Notes: generated from the sequence alone by a model not told the origin. 14,865 bases of DNA from an uncultured Eubacteriales bacterium (GCA_948607205.1 CAPERS010000008.1:1-14865); one strand, 5' to 3'. Shown: positions 6,201 to 11,279, counted from the stretch's first letter. Made by a program: numbers and translations.

Positions 6201-8567
6201 CGAATCTGCCTTTGCCCAGCCTGAGAGCATGAGTGTTTTGTGAAGGTTAAGTTCGTGATTATTGTTCAATTCATATAACATATTTTGGCTGACCTCGACG
6301 GTGTCAATTCCTGCGGTCATTGAGTGATATTTTTCATGTGTCTGATAGAAAGATTGATATTGAAGTGTTTGGCATACCGTTTGCCCCATAACAAATAGTG
6401 GATGCGTTTTGAATGAATTTTTATCAAAGCAAACATCTTTAAGATAGTTTTGAGGATAGACAAGCGGAGTTATTTTTTGAGTCATCCTATTACTTTGCGA
6501 ATTGGTTTGATAGTTGAAAACGACGACATTTGCCCTGCTTTTTTCATCCTCATCTTTTTCATACTCATAAATGCTTTTAACCTTGCCTGATTGGTCGAAA
6601 AGATAAGTTTTCAAGGAGTTTTTGGTTGTGATTGTGGTTGATAGAAGATTGTCGTTGTGGATGACGATTTTTTCGTCGTCAATCTCACAATCTGACAAGT
6701 CAGAGTTTGCAAGTTCATCGAAAGTTTTTTTGTTTTTATATTCAACCTTGCTGTCACAAACTTTATCGATAAGTGAAAGGCTTTTTATAACGACTTCGTC
6801 AGTGCTATATTCGATTTTGATGCCTTTGCCAGAACTGTCAAGAATTTCAGCGAGTTGGTTATTTACAAATTTATAAACACTTTTGTTTCCGTCAAAATGG
6901 GTGATTTCAAAAACACTTCCCTGCTTGAAAGAAATCTTTCGGTCGCGTGAGTTAGTTATACTTTCAAGCTTGCCATTTTTATATTCGAAGTTTATCACAT
7001 TTTCCTTGCTGTCAATAATGTTTTCAATCTCTTGACTTTCGAAATTTTTATAGTTTATGTAAACAGCATTTTCGTTCACGTCTGAAACAAGCACAAGTCT
7101 GAACAAATCGCCCTCTTCATTCGCTTTACCAAAGCCATAAATATATTCTTCATTATAAAGATAATGCACTGGCACTTGCATTTCAAGATGGAAAAGTTTG
7201 TTTTGCAAAATTTCAATCTGCCTATTAATTTCACCCAAATCTTCTGTCTGCTGATTGAACTGGTCAATATAGTTTTCTATCGCAGTTTGACTGCCATAAA
7301 TGTTGACGTCAGCGAGGACAATAGTTTCGGTATTTTTATTAACTGAATCCGCTTCTTCATCATAAAATCTATTTATATCTTCGGCTGTAAAAAAGGAATA
7401 TTTATTAAACAACTCCCGAATCTCTTCTTTTGTTTTTATATTTTTATAAATACCCATTATATTTGCGCTTGGCGGTTGAACTTTTGTATCTTTATTTTCT
7501 TGAAAAGCTTTCTCATAAGTTTCGATTTGTTTATTCAACTCATCAATACTTTCATTATAATTTAATTTAGTTATCTCTTTATTCAAACATGCGATATAAA
7601 TTTGTTTTTTAAGAGAAGATAGACTTTTTTCATACTTTTCTTTATTCTTTTCGAGATTTTTGATTTGTTTTTTAACTTGTGAAAGTTCCTCAGGCTCGTG
7701 TTCAACATATTCTTCACCTTTGATGTCTTTTATTGATGAAGCAAGTTTAAGCCCAGAAGGCGCTTCCAAAATCTTCTCGACTTTAAACTCCTTTTCTTGA
7801 CCGCTAATAATGGTTTTGTAAACAAGTTCGCCGTCATAATTGACTTCAAGTTCATCACGACTTACAAAATGCTTAACGTCATCAGAAAGATAATAATATC
7901 GTTCTTCCAATGTTTGATTTTTGCCATTTTCATCGATATAAATAAAATCAAGTTTGGTCAAGTCATTTTTTCTTTTCAAGAATTGTTGAAGTGAGATATT
8001 CCAGTTTTTTGGCAGTCCATTCTCGATTGCAAGACAGTTTTGCGCCTGATTATAATGCGCAAAAACAGAGAGTGGCAAAGCAAATTTTTCTGATGAAGAA
8101 AGCAAAGCATTTAAACTTAATTTCTTATTGAAGAAATCATATTTGACTTCTCCTGCCCTGCCAAGAGTGAAACTTTGCGTTATTTCTTCATTAAAATCAG
8201 TCAGATAATGATAGTTGATTTCAACCTTTTTATCAAAATTCAAAGTGCTATCACAGTCAAATTCAAGTATGATTTTTTCAGCACCCATGTTTAAAGCCTG
8301 CTGAATCTCATCGCTTATATTTATTTTATTGTTCGGCATATCCAAATCTATTGTGTCAACATTAGCCCAACTTTCTGTTTTGTCTTGCGTAACAACCGTG
8401 AAATCAACTCGGCATGCGCGATGCTCCGAATTTCCGTTTGCATTCAAATTGGAAATGTTAAGCCACGCTTCCTCGACTTTTATTTCTCTTTCCAAAGCAT
8501 TCAATGGAATTGTGATTTTTTTGCCAACGACATTTTCATCACTTAAACGAATTGTAAATTTTTTCAT
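3270..8567 (-). CDS. Full-length Rhs/YD-repeat polymorphic toxin with membrane-type tip
   Basis: 1765 residues, ATG 8567 with AGGAG seven bases upstream. No signal peptide, PAAR, LXG or other known delivery domain is visible at the N-terminus. Layout: beta-type N-terminal domain (1-125); variable region; predicted coiled coil (about 292-358) and a shorter helical stretch (about 430-462); early YD-like strands (480-670); jelly-roll-like insert (about 775-870, SGWAKADSA to YTDLEL); about 13 YD repeats (875-1360, such as YDEKGNITEI and YDGLSRL); RHS core (1359-1567, with NPFRYRSYCYDEE and SRYYDPE) closing with DENG in place of the classical DPxG; hydrophobic Gly-rich tip (1568-1765). The family forms a hollow shell that encloses the C-terminal toxin. 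The tip has no enzyme motif and is probably membrane-active (inference). The next gene is its likely immunity partner. Confidence 0.93.
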   Translation of the reverse strand: MKKFTIRLSDENVVGKKITIPLNALEREIKVEEAWLNISNLNANGNSEHRACRVDFTVVTQDKTESWANVDTIDLDMPNNKINISDEIQQALNMGAEKIILEFDCDSTLNFDKKVEINYHYLTDFNEEITQSFTLGRAGEVKYDFFNKKLSLNALLSSSEKFALPLSVFAHYNQAQNCLAIENGLPKNWNISLQQFLKRKNDLTKLDFIYIDENGKNQTLEERYYYLSDDVKHFVSRDELEVNYDGELVYKTIISGQEKEFKVEKILEAPSGLKLASSIKDIKGEEYVEHEPEELSQVKKQIKNLEKNKEKYEKSLSSLKKQIYIACLNKEITKLNYNESIDELNKQIETYEKAFQENKDTKVQPPSANIMGIYKNIKTKEEIRELFNKYSFFTAEDINRFYDEEADSVNKNTETIVLADVNIYGSQTAIENYIDQFNQQTEDLGEINRQIEILQNKLFHLEMQVPVHYLYNEEYIYGFGKANEEGDLFRLVLVSDVNENAVYINYKNFESQEIENIIDSKENVINFEYKNGKLESITNSRDRKISFKQGSVFEITHFDGNKSVYKFVNNQLAEILDSSGKGIKIEYSTDEVVIKSLSLIDKVCDSKVEYKNKKTFDELANSDLSDCEIDDEKIVIHNDNLLSTTITTKNSLKTYLFDQSGKVKSIYEYEKDEDEKSRANVVVFNYQTNSQSNRMTQKITPLVYPQNYLKDVCFDKNSFKTHPLFVMGQTVCQTLQYQSFYQTHEKYHSMTAGIDTVEVSQNMLYELNNNHELNLHKTLMLSGWAKADSAYIEENGSISARKFEISAEIEDENGEKYNFARAFDYRNTDWQYLALPIVLPPACKIKKLTCKVDYSANTGEIQYTDLELKQANLEEVTYDIQNRPIKIVNAHSHFVKELAYTADGNLLSSETITNTKTNEKFVTDYAYSSTGKLLKKIDHNGIVEENVYDKKGSLVKTLTYHKDEPTSAFCQEKALDEKGKETITLNSLGEKISKKEFDDRTGMTKTEIDSQGTKTAFAYDCSDRLIEKSTSIDGVENTNTFTYAQDFLTSLSHNGFAVDYDYDNRGRVTKIKVGGKNYLTKTYAENEETITLANGKTFRTKLNKNGKPTHVYFDDELFAENIYDFNGNLVMTTDSQTGESLKYAYNAFGELVEENSTQHGENVNVAHQYDVNHQNLECSVISIGDEDFAYCFDYDTAPDAKLKMITLPNNVEQKISYDKLGRVSAVTTGKFSKSFNYLKSGDHTTNLVSKLSLGVNGKSTDNLTYKYDEKGNITEIRNNNDLIARYRYDGLSRLIREDNKALNKTTTIAYDGGGNILSKQEFAFTLIENIETLESINKKYSYNTTDWRDQLLEFDGQRIEYDEIGNPTTYRDKTLEWSHGRRLDRFDNVEFKYNVNGIRTSKKVGDKEIKYFLSGTKILAQTDGTNTLYFYYGADGVTGFTYNNEDYYYKKNAQNDIISIYSTNGDELVKYFYDAWGNHIAEIVDNGNELEYTKNESIAKLNPFRYRSYCYDEETNLYYLNSRYYDPETSRFINADDLAYLDQYSFNGLNLFIYCLNNPIMMTDENGYGWLSDAWKKFTNFVKNSWDVIVGSIVSVGLVIGGLALTIFSVGALTSVGAALIGAGVGGFIGGLQSKFNDGNYWAGYLGGAISGAFTGLGVSLGPVWALALSSVGNFFGTMVTDAINGVPITPNYVGNLIGESVLSGLISMGAYKFGEAVKILNTPGLRDLFVSITVWAEFAFSGIYEKSKELLHSLARGIRDLFKV
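3867..4493 (-). repeat. RHS core repeat, copy A (in full-length rhs)
   Basis: Core segment of the intact gene, duplicated downstream as copies C (about 645 bp) and B (about 348 bp). All three end at DENG codons, after which the proteins diverge completely. A differs from B and C between NADD and DENG (LAYLDQYSFNGLNLF instead of the VTQIA-N-GLNLF version), pointing to a recombination or divergence boundary there. Confidence 0.85.
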
Positions 8568-8607
8568 AACATATCTCCTTTTTTTTAATTTACAATTTCA
8601 GTTTAAT

Positions 8608-8667
8608 TCCTAAATTTTCTAATGACTTCTAAACTTTGCTAAGACCTGCTATAATGTGCTAAGACTT
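8608..8667 (-). promoter_or_regulatory. Six phased 10-bp direct repeats upstream of rhs
   Basis: Plus-strand units in series: GCTAAGACTT (8658), GCTATAATGT (8648), GCTAAGACCT (8638), TCTAAACTTT (8628), TCTAATGACT (8618) and TCCTAAATTT (8608, shifted by one base). The core CTAA recurs every 10 bp, one helical turn, so a protein would meet each site on the same DNA face. The array ends about 40 bp before the rhs start codon. A weak -10 candidate, TAAATT on the minus strand (8587-8592), has no consensus -35, and the -35 position falls in the last repeat. That arrangement suits an activator-dependent promoter (inference). The neighbouring sigma-like regulator is a candidate binder. Confidence 0.65.
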
Positions 8668-8701
8668 AATTTATTTTAAACAGTATTTTAAAATTAAAGT
8701 T

Positions 8702-9076
8702 TCAGATTGAGTTTTCATTGTTTATAAGTTCTTGAAGTTTATTGACCCCTTCACTGTGAAGTTGATATATTCTTTTTGTTGAATAATTCATTTGGTCGGC
8801 AATTTGGTCAAAAGTCAAGAAGGTTATATATTTTAGATACATTATTATTCTATATGGCTGATTCAGTCTTTCAATAAGTTCATCAATTCTTTTCTTTTTT
8901 GCCAAAAGTTTAAACAAAATTTCCTCTTCCTGTTTCTTTGACACTTGATAAATTTCAAGGTTTGGATTTTTTATCATCATAGCAGTAATTTTTTCAACTT
9001 CTTTTGTCTTTTCTTTCAAATATTGATTGTCATACCAGTATTCTTCAAGCATGTTTTTGACCTCTTCTCTGTTCAT
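8702..9076 (-). CDS. Sigma-70 region 4-like regulator (DUF1492/ArpU-like)
   Basis: 124 residues, ATG 9076 with AGGAGG five bases upstream. The N-terminal half is charged and helical (coiled-coil-like, about 15-70). Residues 72-116 look like a sigma region 4 helix-turn-helix: NQPYRIIMYLKYI, then LTFDQIADQMNYS and KRIYQLHSEG. Such small proteins without sigma region 2 are common as phage or mobile-element transcription regulators (DUF1492, ArpU and RinA-like groups). It lies 134 bp upstream of rhs on the same strand with the phased repeats between, so it may activate rhs (inference). It is transcribed divergently from the ImmR-like repressor, with a shared 140-bp intergenic region. Confidence 0.75.
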   Translation of the reverse strand: MNREEVKNMLEEYWYDNQYLKEKTKEVEKITAMMIKNPNLEIYQVSKKQEEEILFKLLAKKKRIDELIERLNQPYRIIMYLKYITFLTFDQIADQMNYSTKRIYQLHSEGVNKLQELINNENSI

Positions 9077-9089
9077 TACAACCTCCTAA

Positions 9090-9118
9090 ATTATAACATT
9101 ATGTGAGAATTATGTCAA
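9090..9118 (-). promoter_or_regulatory. Consensus promoter of the sigma-like gene
   Basis: On the minus strand TTGACA (9118-9113), a 17-bp spacer and TATAAT (9095-9090): a perfect sigma-A consensus. The -10 ends only two bases before the AGGAGG ribosome site. Transcription starting at the usual distance would begin near 9083, inside that site, giving a 5' leader of only about 7-8 bases. Confidence 0.8.
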
Positions 9119-9164
9119 ATAAAAATTAACAAATTGTGATAAATTTATTTTTTTTTAAAAAAAG

Positions 9165-9192
9165 TTGATAATTTTATCACTATATGTTAAAT
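9165..9192 (+). promoter_or_regulatory. Promoter candidate for the ImmR-like gene
   Basis: TTGATA (9165-9170), a 16-bp spacer and TTAAAT (9187-9192). The -35 is embedded in the palindromic operator. A good ribosome site (AAGGAG) follows just before ATG 9217. The -10 is weak, so this is moderate evidence. Confidence 0.5.
9166..9179. promoter_or_regulatory. Palindromic operator candidate TGATAA-TT-TTATCA
   Basis: A perfect 6+2+6 dyad overlaps the -35 of the plus-strand repressor gene. A lone half-site TGATAA lies at 9137-9142, about 20 bp upstream of the divergent sigma-like gene's -35. This fits autoregulation by the XRE-type repressor, and possibly control of both directions (inference). Confidence 0.55.
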
Positions 9193-9216
9193 TAATTTAA
9201 GAAAGAAGGAGTTGAA

Positions 9217-9582
9217 ATGTTTGCTGAAAGATTAAAGTTTCTAAGACAGAGAGGAAAAATAACACAACAGGCGCTTGCGAAAAGCCTTAATGTTTCAACA
9301 GGAACGATTGCGATGTGGGAAACAGGACAGCGCCAACCCACTGTCAAAAAACTTAATGAAATTGCAGACTTTTTTGATGTGCCTATAAATTTTTTGTTAA
9401 GTGATAACTCAAGTTTTGAAGACAAATATAATAATGATAAAATTTTAGGAAAAGAAAACACTATTGTTTTTTTTGGACGTGGCGAAGGCAGAAAGGAATT
9501 TAAAGTTTCAGAAGAAGAAATGAAACACTGGCTTGCAATCTTTGAAAGCAGACAAAAAAACTCAACCGACGATGACTTTTAA
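9217..9582 (+). CDS. XRE-family repressor, ImmR-like
   Basis: 121 residues, ATG 9217 with AAGGAG upstream. The N-terminus is a Cro/CI-type helix-turn-helix (about 5-62: TQQALAKSLNVSTGTIAMWE, then PTVKKLNEIADFF). A linker and a short C-terminal region containing VFFGRGEGRKEFKVSEEE follow. In ICEBs1-like elements and related loci, ImmR represses excision or toxin genes and is cleaved by ImmA. Here the ImmA-like protease gene follows directly, and a palindrome sits over this gene's own promoter, which supports autoregulation. The divergent partner is the sigma-like regulator next to rhs. The DNA-binding role is well supported; its targets are inferred. Confidence 0.82.
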   Translation: MFAERLKFLRQRGKITQQALAKSLNVSTGTIAMWETGQRQPTVKKLNEIADFFDVPINFLLSDNSSFEDKYNNDKILGKENTIVFFGRGEGRKEFKVSEEEMKHWLAIFESRQKNSTDDDF

Positions 9583-9596
9583 ATCGTTGGTTTTTT
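9564..9596 (+). terminator. Terminator or attenuator between ImmR-like and ImmA-like genes
   Basis: AACCGACGAT (9564-9573) pairs with ATCGTTGGTT (9583-9592), one G-U pair, followed by a T tract to 9596. It overlaps the stop codon of the repressor gene, so read-through into the protease gene should be limited. The protease gene has its own promoter candidate just after it. Confidence 0.65.
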
Positions 9597-9598
9597 GT

Positions 9599-9626
9599 TT
9601 GATTTTGTCGATGATTATGTCATAAT
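9599..9626 (+). promoter_or_regulatory. Promoter candidate for the ImmA-like gene
   Basis: TTGATT (9599-9604), a 16-bp spacer and CATAAT (9621-9626). Initiation seven bases later would fall at about 9633, one base before ATG 9634. No ribosome site precedes that ATG, so a leaderless transcript is possible. Confidence 0.45.
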
Positions 9627-9633
9627 CTCATTT

Positions 9634-10227
9634 ATGAGGGATTTAAAAAAAGACGCTGAAAACAATTATTTTAAAATAAGAAACACTGTTTGGATTTTTC
9701 TTTTGAAAAACAAAGTCAAAAAGTTCCCATTAAATTTGCAAAATCTTGCCGACAAAAACCATTGGCTAATTTTAAGTTATAAAAGTTATTGTGCCATAAA
9801 CAGCCTAGATGAAGAAAAATTGATAGCTGACCACCCTGATGGATTCACCATTCAAATTGGAAAACAATTTATAATATGCTATAACCAGAACAACAATCGT
9901 TGGCGTAATCGTTTTACAATTGCTCATGAAATTGGTCATATTATTTTACACAAACACATCAAAGACTCTAAAACTCTTGAAAAAGAAGCAAACATGTTTG
10001 CTTCTCGCATGCTGATGCCAATGCTTCTCGTCAAAGAATTGAACATAAAATCTGCGGAGGAACTTTCAAAACTTTGTGACGTCAGTCTTGAATCTGCAAC
10101 AATTCGGTTAAAACGATACAATTTGATAAAAATAAGAAAAAAGTTTTACTCAAGCAAATATGAAATAAAATTTTTAAAGCAACTTAAACCTTTTATAGAA
10201 ACAATTAAAAAGGAATCCTTAAAGTAA
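9634..10227 (+). CDS. ImmA/IrrE-family zinc metalloprotease
   Basis: 197 residues from ATG 9634. A TTG at 9595 is in frame but lies in the terminator T tract, so it is not preferred. Residues 91-107 hold FTIAHEIGHIILH with the HExxH zinc motif (His98, Glu99, His102). EANMFASRMLMP at 118-129 provides Glu118 as the likely third ligand. The C-terminal part looks helical and wHTH-like (about 139-170). ImmA-type proteases cleave a cognate XRE repressor in response to a signal, relieving repression. The adjacent ImmR-like gene is the expected substrate. There is no signal peptide, so it is cytoplasmic. An intrinsic terminator (10292-10314) follows. Confidence 0.85.
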   Translation: MRDLKKDAENNYFKIRNTVWIFLLKNKVKKFPLNLQNLADKNHWLILSYKSYCAINSLDEEKLIADHPDGFTIQIGKQFIICYNQNNNRWRNRFTIAHEIGHIILHKHIKDSKTLEKEANMFASRMLMPMLLVKELNIKSAEELSKLCDVSLESATIRLKRYNLIKIRKKFYSSKYEIKFLKQLKPFIETIKKESLK

Positions 10228-10291
10228 AACAGGAAGTGAATTTTAAAAAACAAGCAAAAACAGGCAGAACACGGAGTAGAAAAACAACAAT

Positions 10292-10314
10292 AGCAGATTA
10301 AAATCTGCTTTTTT
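10292..10314 (+). terminator. Intrinsic terminator after the ImmA-like gene
   Basis: Seven-bp stem AGCAGAT/ATCTGCT with a 4-base loop and a T6 run. It lies 65 bp after the protease stop and marks the end of the rightward accessory transcript. Confidence 0.8.
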
Positions 10315-10321
10315 AAAAAAT

Positions 10322-10360
10322 AAAAAAATCACTATGCGCCTTTGTATATAAAGCACATAG
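10322..10360 (-). terminator. Terminator of the tRNA operon
   Basis: On the minus strand CTATGTGC and TTT pair with AAA and GCGCATAG (one G-U pair, one bulged base) around a 6-base loop, followed by T7 and further T runs. It begins about 16 bases beyond the 3' end of tRNA-Tyr. Confidence 0.75.
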
Positions 10361-10375
10361 CAATTTTAGGTTTGG

Positions 10376-10457
10376 TGGGCAGGGATGGATTCGAACCATC
10401 GAAGGTGTAACCGACGGATTTACAGTCCGTTGCATTTGGCCGCTCTGCAACCTACCC
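10376..10457 (-). tRNA. tRNA-Tyr (GTA)
   Basis: 82 bases, class II with a long variable arm. Acceptor GGGTAGG pairs with CCTGCCC (one G-U pair), discriminator A. Anticodon GTA sits in loop CTGTAAA. Only CC follows the discriminator, so a full CCA is not encoded. Last gene of the operon; its 3' end faces the accessory region. Confidence 0.93.
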
Positions 10458-10467
10458 ATAAAATTTT

Positions 10468-10485
10468 AGCACCCCGAAGGATGCT
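10468..10485 (-). other. UUCG-tetraloop hairpin between tRNA-Thr and tRNA-Tyr
   Basis: On the minus strand AGCATCC-TTCG-GGGTGCT: a 7-bp stem with one G-U pair closed by a stable C(UUCG)G tetraloop. It fills most of the 30-base spacer. It may guide processing of the precursor; no long T tract follows, so it is probably not a full terminator. Confidence 0.6.
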
Positions 10486-10487
10486 TT

Positions 10488-10562
10488 TGGAGCTGGTGAA
10501 AGGAATCGAACCTTCAACCTGCTGATTACAAGTCAGCTGCTCTACCATTGAGCCACACCAGC
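10488..10562 (-). tRNA. tRNA-Thr (TGT)
   Basis: 75 bases including encoded CCA (10488-10490). Acceptor GCTGGTG pairs with CACCAGC, discriminator T. Anticodon stem CTGAC around TTGTAAT gives TGT. T-loop TTCGATT is intact. Confidence 0.94.
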
Positions 10563-10563
10563 A

Positions 10564-10639
10564 TGGTGCCCTAAGGTGGAATCGAACCACCGACACAAGG
10601 ATTTTCAGTCCTTTGCTCTACCGACTGAGCTATCAGGGC
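10564..10639 (-). tRNA. tRNA-Phe (GAA)
   Basis: 76 bases including encoded CCA. Acceptor GCCCTGA pairs with TTAGGGC (one G-U pair), discriminator A. Anticodon loop CTGAAAA gives GAA. It ends one base before the 5' end of tRNA-Thr. Confidence 0.95.
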
Positions 10640-10643
10640 AAAA

Positions 10644-10720
10644 TGGCGACTCGAATGGGGCTCGAACCCACGACCTCCAGCGTGACAGGCTGGCGTTCTA
10701 ACCAACTGAACTACCGAGCC
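10644..10720 (-). tRNA. tRNA-Asp (GTC)
   Basis: 77 bases including encoded CCA. Acceptor GGCTCGG pairs with TCGAGTC (two G-U pairs), discriminator G as usual for Asp. Anticodon loop CTGTCAC gives GTC. Confidence 0.94.
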
Positions 10721-10793
10721 ACAGATGTTTCTGTGTTTGTTTATTTCCTTTCATATTGTCACCTATGAAAGTTTGTCCACTTTAGGACTTTTA

Positions 10794-10824
10794 GAGTTTA
10801 AAACTCTGGTGGGCCTTCAGGGAC
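10794..10824 (-). repeat. 31-bp direct repeat, copy 1 (detached tRNA 3' end)
   Basis: Exact copy of 10961-10991. On the minus strand it holds the last 15 bases of the tRNA(CAT) body, its encoded CCA, and the 13 downstream bases, which form a GAGTTTTAAACTC near-palindrome. No complete tRNA precedes it, so it is a partial duplication. Confidence 0.9.
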
Positions 10825-10960
10825 GCGTTATGAGCGACAGCGAATGGCCGAGCATACTTTCTTCGAAGGCTGGCTCTGACCCGGACGGACGGGGTTCGCA
10901 CTTGCAAAGCAAGTGGCAACTTGAAAAGTTGCAGTCCAATGAAGGAACGATGCATAATTT
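10825..10960 (-). other. GC-richer hairpin-rich insert between tRNA(CAT) and tRNA-Asp
   Basis: 136 bases between two exact 31-bp repeats, visibly richer in G and C than flanking spacers. It holds two strong hairpins: ACTTGC-AAA-GCAAGT (10900-10914) and GCAACTT-GAA-AAGTTGC (10916-10932). Next to repeat copy 1, minus-strand CGCTCATAACG resembles the anticodon arm of the nearby tRNA(CAT), so this may be a scrambled tRNA copy or a small mobile remnant. An open frame crosses it, but it reads through tRNA sequence and is not credible as a gene. I do not recognise a named RNA family. Confidence 0.55.
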
Positions 10961-10991
10961 GAGTTTAAAACTCTGGTGGGCCTTCAGGGAC
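10961..10991 (-). repeat. 31-bp direct repeat, copy 2 (3' end of the intact tRNA)
   Basis: The original copy: it spans the last 15 bases of the tRNA(CAT) body, its CCA and 13 downstream bases. It repeats exactly at 10794-10824, 167 bp away. Confidence 0.9.
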
Positions 10992-11050
10992 TCGAACCCC
11001 GGACCGACCGGTTATGAGCCGGTTGCTCTAACCAACTGAGCTAAAGGCCC
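10974..11050 (-). tRNA. tRNA with CAT anticodon (elongator Met or lysidine-type Ile2)
   Basis: 77 bases including encoded CCA. Acceptor GGGCCTT pairs with AAGGCCC, discriminator A. Anticodon loop CTCATAA. It is not an initiator: the first acceptor pair is intact. The body (CCTTTAGCTCAGTTGGTTAG) resembles both elongator Met and Ile2(CAT) of Firmicutes. Sequence alone does not settle this; it depends on whether TilS modifies the C. Confidence 0.92.
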
Positions 11051-11067
11051 ACAAACAAGATTCTTGT

Positions 11068-11143
11068 TGGTCGGGGTGGAGGGTCTCGAACCCCCGACCT
11101 CATGGTCCCAAACCACGCGCTCTACCAACTGAGCCACACCCCG
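11068..11143 (-). tRNA. tRNA-Pro (TGG)
   Basis: 76 bases including encoded CCA. Acceptor CGGGGTG pairs perfectly with CACCCCG, discriminator A. Anticodon loop TTTGGGA gives TGG. First gene of the operon. A short AACAAG/CTTGTT hairpin (11054-11068) lies between it and the CAT tRNA. Confidence 0.95.
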
Positions 11144-11163
11144 CCAAGCAATCTTGCTTGGTT

Positions 11164-11192
11164 ATTTTATAATAAATTAACGAATATGTCAA
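11164..11192 (-). promoter_or_regulatory. Promoter of the tRNA operon
   Basis: On the minus strand TTGACA (11192-11187), a 17-bp spacer and TAAAAT (11169-11164). Predicted start near 11157, about 14 bases before tRNA-Pro. One promoter can serve all six tRNAs. Confidence 0.75.
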
Positions 11193-11279
11193 GGAAAATT
11201 CAATAATTTTTTAAAAAAATATCAAAATTTGTTCCTCTACACTAACATAATATACTAAACTTAAGTTATTTGCAACAAA

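Noticed and set aside
8608..8667. CRISPR array or replication iterons
   Set aside because: Units are only 10 bp without spacers, and no replication or Cas gene is near; a regulator-binding array in front of rhs fits better.
9595..9633. TTG start adding 13 residues to the ImmA-like protein
   Set aside because: The TTG lies in the T tract of a terminator with no ribosome site; the extra residues do not resemble the family.
10725..11039. Open reading frame of 104 codons on the plus strand
   Set aside because: It runs antisense through a tRNA gene and its duplicated end (the WAFRDSNPGPTGYEP part is antisense tRNA), has no ribosome site, and is a well-known type of false gene.
11144..11161. CCAAGCAATCTTGCTTGG palindrome as a tRNA leader hairpin
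   Set aside because: The predicted transcription start (about 11157) lies inside it, so the full hairpin would not be transcribed.
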